Source: JANMES01 sp038229715 (GTDB lineage: Bacteria > Planctomycetota > Phycisphaerae > Tepidisphaerales > Tepidisphaeraceae). Taken from it: a stretch of DNA of 64,000 nucleotides. The notes below the pieces were generated by a model. That model saw only the letters and a list, made by a program, of their open reading frames with translations, did not search any database and was not told the DNA's origin. The stretch spans positions 1-64,000 of the forward strand of contig JBBROD010000015.1 of assembly GCA_038229715.1 (NCBI GenBank). The letters run 5' to 3'. Made by a program: the position numbers and the translations under genes. The first letter of the stretch is position 1, and every line of letters starts with the position of its first letter. Shown piece after piece: positions 51,351-59,405 of the stretch.

Positions 51351-53066
51351 ATGGATCTTCCTTCACTCTTAGCCGTCGCCCGTGGCGATTTGACGGCGGA
51401 CTTGTTGCTCAAAAACGCCCGGCTGGTGAACGTCTTCACCGGCGAGATCGAAGACACCGACATCGCCATCGCCGGCGGGCTGATCGTGGGTGTCGGGCGT
51501 GGGTATGCAGCCCGTCGAACGGTCGAGCTCGCGGGAGCGTACGTCGCGCCCGGATTGATCGACGCGCATGTGCATATCGAAAGCAGCCTGTGCGTGCCGG
51601 CCGAGTTCGCACGCGCCGTCGTGCAGCGCGGCGTGACTACCGTCGTGACGGACCCGCACGAAATCGCGAACGTCTCCGGCGTCGAAGGGGTGCGGTTCAT
51701 GTACGACGCCTCGCGCGGCCTGCCGCTGCGGGTAATCGTGATGGCACCCAGTTGCGTCCCCGCCACGCCGATGGGCACCAGCGGCGCGACGCTGTCTGCG
51801 AACGACCTCGCTTCAATGCTCGGCGACAATCCCATCGCCCACGGCTTGGCCGAGGTGATGAACTTCCCCGGCGTGATCCACGGCGACCCGGCGATGCTGC
51901 AGAAGCTTGCGCCCTTCACCGCCGCCCGCCGCCCGATCGACGGGCACGCACCGGCCGTCACCGGAAAGCCGCTGAACGCATACGTCCTCTCCGGCGTCGG
52001 CAGCGATCATGAATGCGTGACGGTGGACGAAGCCCGCGAGAAACTCGCGCGCGGGCTGTACTTGCTGATCCGCGAAGCCACCAACGCCCACAACTTGCAT
52101 CCGCTGCTGCCGGTGGTGACGCCCGCGAACAGCCGGCGAATCTGCTTCTGCACTGACGACCGCCAGCCGGCCGATCTGCTGTCGCAAGGCAGCGTCGATT
52201 ACATGGTGCGCGAGGCGATCAAGTTCGGCATCGCACCGATCGACGCGATCCGCATGGCGACACTGAACACCGCCGAATGGTTCGGCCTGCACGATCGCGG
52301 CGCGATCGCCCCAGGCCGCGTGGCGGACCTGTTCATCTTCGACGATCTCAACGCCCCCGCCGCCAAGCAAGTTTTCGTCGCGGGTATGGCTTTTGAACCC
52401 TCGCCCGGTACGCCGGGAGAGGGCAGGGTGAGGGTTCTGCCGCCCCGGTCGAAGCCGATCCCCTCGCTCACAGCAGCCCAACTGCAAATCCCCGCGAAGT
52501 CCAAAACGATCCGCGTCATCGGCTCGCAGCCCGATCAACTCGTCACCGATCATACGACCGTCCCCGCAACGATCCGCGACGGTCGCGCCGTCTCCGACCC
52601 AACCCGCGACCTACTAAAGATGGCTGTCATCGAGCGTCACAACGGCACGGGCAACGTCGGCCTTGGCTTCATCACCGGGTTCGGACTGAAACGCGGCGCG
52701 ATCGCCGGGACGGTCGCGCACGATCATCACAACCTGGTCGTTATCGGCGTCGATGACGAATCCATGCTGGCAGCCATCAGCGCCATACAACAAATGGGTG
52801 GCGGTTTGGCAGCAGTTGAAGGCCGCAAAGTGCTCGCCACCCTGCCGCTCCCGGTCGCCGGGTTGATGAGCGATCAGCCGATCGAGCATGTCCGCGACGC
52901 CTACAACGCCCTACTCGCCGCCGGCAAGCAGCTCGGCAGTACGATGCACGACCCGTTCATGGCCATGAGTTTTATGGCCCTGGAGGTTATCCCTAAGCTG
53001 AAGCTGACGGATCAGGGGTTGGTGGATGTAGAGCGATTTGAGCGGGTGGATTTGTTTGTCAGTTGA
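51351..53066 (+). CDS. ade: Adenine deaminase
   Basis: 571 residues from ATG 51351 (the frame is open further upstream but reads through a repeat). It deaminates adenine to hypoxanthine. Metal-binding motif DAHVHIESSLCVPAEFARAV, TVVTDPHEIANVSG, CFCTDDRQPADLL and the C-terminal TVAHDHHNLVVIG domain are as in Ade. At about residues 348-363 a segment PSPGTPGEGRVRVL is encoded by an inserted palindromic repeat (52395-52437). First gene of the purine cluster. Confidence 0.93.
   Translation: MDLPSLLAVARGDLTADLLLKNARLVNVFTGEIEDTDIAIAGGLIVGVGRGYAARRTVELAGAYVAPGLIDAHVHIESSLCVPAEFARAVVQRGVTTVVTDPHEIANVSGVEGVRFMYDASRGLPLRVIVMAPSCVPATPMGTSGATLSANDLASMLGDNPIAHGLAEVMNFPGVIHGDPAMLQKLAPFTAARRPIDGHAPAVTGKPLNAYVLSGVGSDHECVTVDEAREKLARGLYLLIREATNAHNLHPLLPVVTPANSRRICFCTDDRQPADLLSQGSVDYMVREAIKFGIAPIDAIRMATLNTAEWFGLHDRGAIAPGRVADLFIFDDLNAPAAKQVFVAGMAFEPSPGTPGEGRVRVLPPRSKPIPSLTAAQLQIPAKSKTIRVIGSQPDQLVTDHTTVPATIRDGRAVSDPTRDLLKMAVIERHNGTGNVGLGFITGFGLKRGAIAGTVAHDHHNLVVIGVDDESMLAAISAIQQMGGGLAAVEGRKVLATLPLPVAGLMSDQPIEHVRDAYNALLAAGKQLGSTMHDPFMAMSFMALEVIPKLKLTDQGLVDVERFERVDLFVS
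52395..52437 (+). repeat. Palindromic repeat read in frame inside ade
   Basis: GAACCCTC ... GAGGGTTC with an inner GCCCGG-TAC-GCCGGG. It resembles one arm of the intergenic repeat at 10468-10583 (GGGAGAGGG-AGGGTGAGGG) and adds about 14 residues to adenine deaminase without breaking the frame. Confidence 0.75.
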
Positions 53067-53140
53067 AGTAGGTTGCGTTACTTTAGCGAGGCTACTCGCC
53101 CCGCCGACGAAGCATTTTATTAGGGATGTTCACTTAACCC

Positions 53141-53896
53141 ATGCGAGCCCAAAACCAACTCCTCCACAGCCGCACGCGCGTCAAGCCTCGATATGCCTTG
53201 TTTCCGATGGAAGGCGTGCCGTTTTCGCGCCTGCCCGACTGGAAGCTGACCGATGTGCGAATCCTTGCCGCCCCGGTGCTGGGGGCGAATTTCATTGAGT
53301 ATCTGCTCAATCTGAAACCCGGCGCCAGCGCCGCCGTAGCCGCTGGCGGAAAAATTGAAACGTTCTTCTATGTTCTCAGCGGCTCGGTGAAACTCACGAT
53401 CGACAAGTCCAATTCGCACGCGCTCGCCGCCGGCGGTTTCGCGTTGCTGCCGCCGACGGCGAGCTACGAAGTATCCGCCGCCGCACCGGCGCAGGTGCTG
53501 ATGCTCAAAAAACGTTTCGAGCCCGCTCCGGGCATCGCGACATTCGCGCCGCTGATCGGAAATCAGTCGAACATCAAAGCCGATGTCTACTGCGGCGATC
53601 CCGGTGCCAAGCTCCATTTGCTCATCCCCGATGACCTTCAGTACGACATGGCGATGAACATCTTCGAGTTCGACACCGGCCACAGCCTGCCTTGCGTCGA
53701 AACACACGTCATGGAGCACGGCCTGTACTTTCTGCAAGGCAAGGGCTTGTACTACCTTGATGATACGTGGATGGAAGTGGAAGCCACCGATTTCATCTGG
53801 ATGGGCCCGTACGTGCCGCAAAGTTACTACGCGACCGGGCCGGTCTCTTCGAAATACATTTATTACAAGAACGTGAATCGGGACATTCAACTGTAA
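53141..53896 (+). CDS. allE: (S)-Ureidoglycine aminohydrolase
   Basis: 251 residues, a bicupin. First cupin about 60-120, second 165-245 with the metal-binding ETHVMEHGLYFLQGKGLYYL (Glu, His, His) and a final Gln/His region (FIWMGPYVPQSYYATGP). It converts ureidoglycine to ureidoglycolate and ammonia, the step after AllC. Pathway fit with allC and allB nearby is strong. Confidence 0.9.
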   Translation: MRAQNQLLHSRTRVKPRYALFPMEGVPFSRLPDWKLTDVRILAAPVLGANFIEYLLNLKPGASAAVAAGGKIETFFYVLSGSVKLTIDKSNSHALAAGGFALLPPTASYEVSAAAPAQVLMLKKRFEPAPGIATFAPLIGNQSNIKADVYCGDPGAKLHLLIPDDLQYDMAMNIFEFDTGHSLPCVETHVMEHGLYFLQGKGLYYLDDTWMEVEATDFIWMGPYVPQSYYATGPVSSKYIYYKNVNRDIQL

Positions 53897-53950
53897 GCGG
53901 GCTATGCCCTCCAAAATTCGGTGGGCCGAGCCCACTCTACGAAAGACATC

Positions 53951-54931
53951 ATGGAAAAGATTTATCGTGACGCCGATGTGGACGCATCGATCCTCAAGGG
54001 CAAGACCATCGCCGTGATCGGGTACGGCATCCAGGGCAAGGCCCAGGCCGCCAACACGCGCGACAGTGGGTTCAAGGTCATCATCGGCACGCGCGAGCCG
54101 AGCGAGAGCAAATCGCGCGATCAAGCCAAGGCCGACGGGTTTGAGGCCTACAGTTTCGCCGAGGCGACGAAGAAGGCGGATGTGCTGCTGATCGAGCTGG
54201 CCGATCCGGTGCAGCCGACGATCTACAAGCGCGACATCGCCCCGAACCTGCGGGCTGGCCAGACGTTGTGCTTCTGCCACGGCTTTTCGGTCCTGTACGG
54301 CCAAATCGTCCCGCCGAAAGACGTGAATGTGGTGCTCTTCGTCCCCAACGCCCCCGGCGCGTTCGTGCGGGCCAAGTTCCTCAAAGGCGAAGGCGTTTAC
54401 GGCTGCGTCAGCGTCGACCACGACGCCACCGGCGACGCCCACAAGATCGTGCTCGCCATCAGCAAAGCCGTCGGCAGCACGCGGGCGGGTGTGGTGGATA
54501 TGACCTTCCAGCACGAAACCGAAGGCGATAATTTTGAGGAGCAAATCCTCTACGGCGGCGCGATCGCGCTGATGCGCGCCTGCTACAACACCATGGTCGA
54601 AGGAGGCTATAGCCCCAGCTTCTCGTACGCCAAAGCTATCCGCAGCATCCGCAGCGTGATCGACGTGATGGACGAGGTCGGCATTGAAACGTATCTCACC
54701 ACCGGCTGTAGCCGTACGTGCGAATTCGCCGTCCGCACCCGCGGCCCGCGCGTGATCAACGTGGAAGAAATCCAAAAAATCTTCAAAGAAACCGAAGCCG
54801 GCATTTTTGCACGAGACTGGATGCAGGAATGGTCGCTAGGCATGCCGCAGCTTCACCGCCTCCGCCGAACCGCCGCCAACAGTTCCATGGAAACAACCGG
54901 CGCCGCGTGGCGCAGGGATTTTGGGAAATAA
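53951..54931 (+). CDS. Divergent ketol-acid reductoisomerase homologue in the ureide cluster
   Basis: 326 residues from ATG 53951. Homology to class I KARI (IlvC) runs end to end: VIGYGIQGKAQAANTRDSGF, IYKRDIAPNLRAGQTLCFCH-GF, FVPNAPGAFVR, DMTFQHETEGDNFEEQ, MVEGGYSPSFSYAKAIRSI. The catalytic His (H110), the metal-binding D193 and E197 remain. But the residue matching catalytic Lys130 is N133, and the two metal ligands Glu226 and Glu230 are replaced by K228 and S232 (standard numbering of class I KARI). So normal isomeroreductase activity is unlikely. Lying between allE and allC, it may be an NAD(P)-dependent oxidoreductase for a ureide such as ureidoglycolate/oxalurate; this is inference. A genuine ilvC would be elsewhere. 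Confidence 0.75.
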   Translation: MEKIYRDADVDASILKGKTIAVIGYGIQGKAQAANTRDSGFKVIIGTREPSESKSRDQAKADGFEAYSFAEATKKADVLLIELADPVQPTIYKRDIAPNLRAGQTLCFCHGFSVLYGQIVPPKDVNVVLFVPNAPGAFVRAKFLKGEGVYGCVSVDHDATGDAHKIVLAISKAVGSTRAGVVDMTFQHETEGDNFEEQILYGGAIALMRACYNTMVEGGYSPSFSYAKAIRSIRSVIDVMDEVGIETYLTTGCSRTCEFAVRTRGPRVINVEEIQKIFKETEAGIFARDWMQEWSLGMPQLHRLRRTAANSSMETTGAAWRRDFGK

Positions 54932-54935
54932 TTTT

Positions 54936-55022
54936 TAGCCACAGATGGGGCACAGATGAACACAGATAAGAAATAGCCTCTTTCTGTTCTTATCTGCGTT
55001 CATCTGCGTCCATCTGCGGCTA
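54936..55022. repeat. Inverted repeat TAGCCACAGATGGGGCACAG type
   Basis: Arms TAGCCACAGATGGGGCACAG... / ...CATCTGCGTCCATCTGCGGC. The left arm is of the CACAGATG type and the right of the CGCAGATG type, a hybrid of the two families seen at 27257-27419. Confidence 0.7.
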
Positions 55023-55031
55023 AAAAAATGT

Positions 55032-56258
55032 ATGTCGATTGATAGCAAGAGAATCTCGCGAGACATCGAAGCCATCGCCGGCTTCAGCGAAGTCCCGTCG
55101 ACCGTAGGCTACAGCCGGCCGACGTTCACCAAGGCTTGGGCCAACGCGCGGGATTATGTCATCACCGAGGCGGAGAAAATCGGCTGCGGCGTGCGCATCG
55201 ACGCTGCCGCCAATGTCCACCTGCGACCTAAATCGCTGCCAGAGGACAAAAAAGTCTGGCTGAGCGGGTCGCATATCGACTCGGTCCCCACCGGCGGGAA
55301 GTTTGACGGCGTAATGGGGATCGTCTCGCCACTGGAAGTGCTTCGGGTCCATCCGAATGCGCCGCTGGAACTGATCCTCTTCGCCGAGGAGGAAGGCAGC
55401 ACGTTCAATCTCGGCATGCTCGGCAGCCGGGCGTGGGCGGGCACGCTGTCGGGCGACGAGATGGGGAAGCTGAAGAACAAAGCCGGCGTCGATCCGCTGA
55501 CGGCTGGTAAGCCGTACGGTTTAAATCCCGCCAAACTCGTTAGCGATCGGCTCGATCCCGCGCGATACCTCGGCCTGATCGAGATTCACGCCGAGCAAGG
55601 ACTATCGATGTGGAAGAACGACATCCGCGTCGCCGTCGTGACCGCCATCAACGGCCGGCGTCAGTACTCGGTGACACTCAAAGGCCAGCCCAACCACGCC
55701 GGCAGCACGAAGATGGCCGACCGCGCCGATGCACTCACGTGCGCCGCGGAGATCATCGTCGATCTTGAAGACCTCGCCCGCGGACTTGATGAAGAACTCG
55801 GTCATACGGTCATCACCGTCGGCCAGTTGTTGATTAAGCCGAATGCGATCAACGTCATTCCAGGAGAAGTCACGCTGACGATCGACTTCCGCGCCCGAAC
55901 CGCCGCGATGCTTGAGAAAGGCCACAGCCGGATCGAAAACGTGATCGCCGAAGCGGTCGGCCGGCGCAATATCACCGCCACCGTGCGGCAGACCGAATCG
56001 CTGCCGGCTGAGCCGATGGACGCGGCGATCTGCGAGCGACTCCGACGCGCTGCGACAAAATTGGGCGTCACAAATTTCCCCGACGTCGCCAGCGGCGCGC
56101 TGCATGACAGCGCGATCCTCGCCCCGCTGCTGCCGACGGCGATGCTGTTCGTCGCCAGCGAAGACGGCATCAGCCACAACCCGGCCGAGTTCAGCCGGAT
56201 CGAAGACATCGCACTGGCGACGCAGATTTTGGCCGAAACGGTCACGGAGGGCGCGTGA
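55032..56258 (+). CDS. allC: Allantoate amidohydrolase (M20 family)
   Basis: 408 residues. It hydrolyses allantoate to ureidoglycine, ammonia and CO2. The dinuclear metal site is visible: GSHIDSVPTGGKFDG (His, Asp), FAEEEGSTF (Glu), IEIHAEQG (His) and ISHNPAEFS (His). GQPNHAGSTKMADRADAL is the dimerisation lid motif. Related N-carbamoyl-L-amino-acid hydrolases look similar; the neighbours favour allantoate. The stop overlaps the GTG start of uraD. Confidence 0.88.
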   Translation: MSIDSKRISRDIEAIAGFSEVPSTVGYSRPTFTKAWANARDYVITEAEKIGCGVRIDAAANVHLRPKSLPEDKKVWLSGSHIDSVPTGGKFDGVMGIVSPLEVLRVHPNAPLELILFAEEEGSTFNLGMLGSRAWAGTLSGDEMGKLKNKAGVDPLTAGKPYGLNPAKLVSDRLDPARYLGLIEIHAEQGLSMWKNDIRVAVVTAINGRRQYSVTLKGQPNHAGSTKMADRADALTCAAEIIVDLEDLARGLDEELGHTVITVGQLLIKPNAINVIPGEVTLTIDFRARTAAMLEKGHSRIENVIAEAVGRRNITATVRQTESLPAEPMDAAICERLRRAATKLGVTNFPDVASGALHDSAILAPLLPTAMLFVASEDGISHNPAEFSRIEDIALATQILAETVTEGA

Positions 56259-56776
56259 AAAAGCCCGTGCCGTTATCGACCGTGAACGAGATGACGCGAG
56301 AGCAGTTCGTTAGCGTGTGCGGCGGATTCTTCGAACACTCACCGTGGATCGCCGATCGCACCTGGCCGCGCCGGCCGTTCCCATCCCGCGACAAGTTGCA
56401 TGCGGCGTTGGTCGCTACTGTGTCAGCCGCCACCGAGCAAGAACAAATCGCCCTGATCGTCGCCCACCCCGATCTTGTCGGCCGGCTGGCAAGGGAAGGA
56501 AAATTAACCAGCGAAAGTACCGTCGAGCAGCGTGCCGCTGGCCTGGCCGGGTTGAGCGATGCGGAAATCGCCTCGTTCGATCGCTACAACGCCGAGTATC
56601 GTGCAAAATTCGGCTTTCCGTTTGTCATCTGCGCTCGCGAGAACAAGAAAGAAGCCATTCTGGACGCATTTCCGGTCCGCCTGGCAAATAGTTCCTCGAA
56701 AGAAATCCAGACCGCGCTTGCCGAGATTGCAAAGATAGCCAAACTGCGACTTCTCGACGCGATATCGGAGCAGTAA
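56255..56776 (+). CDS. uraD: OHCU decarboxylase
   Basis: 173 residues from GTG 56255, overlapping the allC stop by 4 bases. Motifs CGGFFEHSPWIADRTW, LIVAHPDLVGRLAREGKLT and NAEYRAKFGFPFVICARENK are specific for UraD. It decarboxylates 2-oxo-4-hydroxy-4-carboxy-5-ureidoimidazoline to S-allantoin, the last step of the uricase route. Confidence 0.95.
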   Translation: MKKPVPLSTVNEMTREQFVSVCGGFFEHSPWIADRTWPRRPFPSRDKLHAALVATVSAATEQEQIALIVAHPDLVGRLAREGKLTSESTVEQRAAGLAGLSDAEIASFDRYNAEYRAKFGFPFVICARENKKEAILDAFPVRLANSSSKEIQTALAEIAKIAKLRLLDAISEQ

Positions 56777-56780
56777 TCGT

Positions 56781-57632
56781 ATGGCCACTAAATTAAGCGG
56801 TAACTACTACGGAAAATCCGACGTGCGCCTGACCAAGTTGGTGCGTAAAGGCAAAACGCATCACTTGGCCGAGTACAGCGTGACCGTGAGCCTCACCGGG
56901 GACTTCGCCGCGTCGTTCCTGCTTGGCGATAACCGCAAGGTCATCGCCACCGACTCGATCCGGAACACCGTTTACGTGGTGGCTAAAGAAAACCAGTTCA
57001 GCACCGCCGAAGAATTTGCCGTTTTGCTCGCCAACCATTTTCCGAATACCTACAAGCAAGTGAAATCAGCGACGGTGGAGATCGAAGAAGCGCGCTGGAA
57101 GCGCATCAAGGTTAAAGGCAAGCCGCACGCGCATTCATTCGTCAACGCCGGATCGGAACTGCACACCGCGAGCGTTGTGGTTGCCAAGAAGGGCAAAGCG
57201 CCGGTCATCACCGGCGGCGTGAAAAACCTGCAGGTGATCAAAACCACCAACTCCGCCTGGAAAGATTTTCTGGCCGATCGATACCGCACACTTAAAGACG
57301 CCAGCGATCGGATCTTCGGCACGAGCGTGACGGCTACCTGGGAATATGCGTCTGGCAAGGTCGATTTTGCCCAAACGAACGAGACGATCCGCGCCGCACT
57401 GCTGGAGACCTTTGCCACGCACAACAGCCTGGGCGTTCAGCAGACGATGTACGAAATGGGACGCGTCGCGTTGCAAGCCGTGCCGGAGATTAAAAACATA
57501 TTCCTCCGCATGCCTAACAAGCATCGGATTCCGTTTAATCTCGAACCGTTCGGGCTGAAGAACGAAAATGATATTTTCGTCTGGACCGACGAGCCTTACG
57601 GTGATATCTCGGCATTCATCGAGAGGTCTTAG
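56781..57632 (+). CDS. uox: Urate oxidase (uricase)
   Basis: 283 residues: two tandem T-fold domains. LRKGKTHHLAEYSVTVSLT near the N-terminus and DSIRNTVYVVAKENQFSTAE (catalytic Thr/Asp region), then the second T-fold with VKNLQVIKTTNSAWKDFLAD and the C-terminal MPNKHRIPFNLEPFGLKN. It oxidises urate to 5-hydroxyisourate without cofactor. Followed by uraH, which uses its product. Confidence 0.96.
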   Translation: MATKLSGNYYGKSDVRLTKLVRKGKTHHLAEYSVTVSLTGDFAASFLLGDNRKVIATDSIRNTVYVVAKENQFSTAEEFAVLLANHFPNTYKQVKSATVEIEEARWKRIKVKGKPHAHSFVNAGSELHTASVVVAKKGKAPVITGGVKNLQVIKTTNSAWKDFLADRYRTLKDASDRIFGTSVTATWEYASGKVDFAQTNETIRAALLETFATHNSLGVQQTMYEMGRVALQAVPEIKNIFLRMPNKHRIPFNLEPFGLKNENDIFVWTDEPYGDISAFIERS

Positions 57633-57702
57633 CCGCAGATCGACGCAGATGAACGCAGATAAAATCAAATCCATCTGCGTTCATCTGCGTTGATCTGCGG
57701 CT
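57631..57702. repeat. Inverted repeat AGCCGCAGATCGACGCAGAT
   Basis: Near-perfect arms around a short AT-rich loop, between uox and uraH. Same family as 4710-4798. The left arm begins in the uox stop codon. Confidence 0.8.
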
Positions 57703-57716
57703 AATATGCATTCACT

Positions 57717-58067
57717 ATGGCCAAGCTCTCCACACACGTTCTCGATACCTCCACCGGCAAGCCGGCAGCGGGAATGCGCGTGCAGTTGTATTGGATCGAG
57801 CCTCACGCCGAAGTGCTGCTACGCGCCACCGCCACCAACGCCGACGGCCGGACCGATGGACCCATGATCGAAGGCGAACGTTTCTCGGCGGGCACTTACA
57901 AGCTGGTGTTTCATGTCGGTGATTATTTTGCTGAACAGAAAAACCCCGATGCCAAGCATTTTCTCGACGTCGTACCCTTGGTGTTTGTGGTTTCCGATTC
58001 GACCCGAAACTACCACGTGCCGCTGCTGGTTTCGCCGTGGGCGTATTCAACGTATCGAGGGAGCTAA
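57717..58067 (+). CDS. uraH: 5-Hydroxyisourate hydrolase (transthyretin-like)
   Basis: 116 residues. LSTHVLDTSTGKPAAGMRVQ at the start, the NADGRTDGP loop and the C-terminal PWAYSTYRGS signature are all diagnostic. Catalytic His, Arg and His are in STHVLD, ADGRTD and YHVPLL. It opens the ring of 5-hydroxyisourate to OHCU, the substrate of UraD. Confidence 0.96.
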   Translation: MAKLSTHVLDTSTGKPAAGMRVQLYWIEPHAEVLLRATATNADGRTDGPMIEGERFSAGTYKLVFHVGDYFAEQKNPDAKHFLDVVPLVFVVSDSTRNYHVPLLVSPWAYSTYRGS

Positions 58068-58073
58068 AATCGC

Positions 58074-59405
58074 ATGGCCATCGATTTGATCATCCGCGGC
58101 GCCAAGGTGGTCACGCCTCGCGGCGTGGTGGAAGACGATCTTTACATCGATGGTGGCAAATTCGTTGACGCCGCGACGACGGCTACGCAAACCATCAACG
58201 CCGAGGGACTGACCGCATTCCCCGGCCTGATCGATTCTCACGTCCATTACAACGAGCCCGGCCGGCCTGAATGGGAAGGCATCGCCACTGGTTCATCGGC
58301 GTTGGCTGCCGGCGGTGGGACGTGTTTTTTTGACATGCCGCTCAATTCCCACCCCACGCTCGACGGCCCGTCGTTCGATTTGAAGCTGGGTTCCGCCAAA
58401 GCATCGGCCGTCACGGATTTCGCGCTTTGGGGAGGCCTGACACCGATCAACCTCGACCGGATGGAAGAATTGGCCGCTCGCGGTGTGATCGGGTTCAAAG
58501 CGTTCATGAGTCATAGCGGCATTCCCGATTTTGAACACGCCGACGATCTTACGCTGTATCGTGGCATGAAAATCGCTGCCAAGCTCGGATTGCCCGTGGC
58601 AGTGCATGCTGAGAGCGATGTCATCACCGGTAAACTGACGGCCGAAATCCGGAATCGCGGGGGCAAGTCCATCGACGATTATCTCGCGTCTCGACCGATC
58701 GTGGCCGAAGTGGAAGCCATCGCCCGCGCGATTATTTTGGCCGAGGAAACCGGCTGTAAGCTGCATATCGTGCATGTCAGCACGTCGCGCGGCGTTGAAC
58801 TCGTCCGCCGTTCGGCCGCCGCGCAGCAGTGCGATGTGACGTGCGAAACCTGCCCGCACTACCTGGCGTTTAATGAGAACGACATGCGTCGCCTGGGCGC
58901 CGCCGTCAAGTGCGCCCCGCCGCTGCGAACCGCCGGTGAGAGCGAAGAGATGTGGCAGGACCTGGCCGACGGAAAGATCGCGTTCGTCGCTTCGGATCAT
59001 TCGCCGGCGCCAGCATCGATGAAACAGGGCGACGATTTTTTCGCGATCTGGGGCGGCATCGCCGGCGTGCAATCGACGCTCGCGATTCTTCTCAGTCGCG
59101 ACCCGAAGCTGCCGCGGGAACTCATCGGTCGGCTGATCGCAACGAACGTGGCCTCGCGTTATCAACTTCCTTCAAAGGGGCAAATCGCGATAGGGTTTGA
59201 CGCCGATCTCTCGCTGGTGGATGAATCGGTTAGCTATGAACTAAAGCGAGAAGACTTGCTGAATCGCCACAAGCTCAGCCCGTACGTCGGGCAAACCTAT
59301 CACGGGCGCGTAAAGCGTACGATCGTCCGCGGCACGACAGTGTTCGTCGACGGGCAGATTGTTTCCTCGCCGATCGGCCGGCTTCTGCGGCCGGGGGTTG
59401 CATGA
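58074..59405 (+). CDS. allB: Allantoinase
   Basis: 443 residues. Amidohydrolase with metal ligands in DSHVHYNEPGRPEWEG, a carbamylatable Lys in GVIGFKAFMSHSG, and VAVHAESD, LHIVHVST, ASDHSPAP. It opens the hydantoin ring of allantoin to allantoate. GCKLHIVHVSTSRG and CETCPHYLAFNE are typical of allantoinases rather than dihydroorotases. It overlaps the next gene by 4 bases. Confidence 0.94.
   Translation: MAIDLIIRGAKVVTPRGVVEDDLYIDGGKFVDAATTATQTINAEGLTAFPGLIDSHVHYNEPGRPEWEGIATGSSALAAGGGTCFFDMPLNSHPTLDGPSFDLKLGSAKASAVTDFALWGGLTPINLDRMEELAARGVIGFKAFMSHSGIPDFEHADDLTLYRGMKIAAKLGLPVAVHAESDVITGKLTAEIRNRGGKSIDDYLASRPIVAEVEAIARAIILAEETGCKLHIVHVSTSRGVELVRRSAAAQQCDVTCETCPHYLAFNENDMRRLGAAVKCAPPLRTAGESEEMWQDLADGKIAFVASDHSPAPASMKQGDDFFAIWGGIAGVQSTLAILLSRDPKLPRELIGRLIATNVASRYQLPSKGQIAIGFDADLSLVDESVSYELKREDLLNRHKLSPYVGQTYHGRVKRTIVRGTTVFVDGQIVSSPIGRLLRPGVA

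Noticed and set aside
53951..54931. Call as a normal ketol-acid reductoisomerase (ilvC)
   Set aside because: Two metal-binding glutamates and the catalytic lysine are replaced, and the neighbours belong to ureide breakdown.
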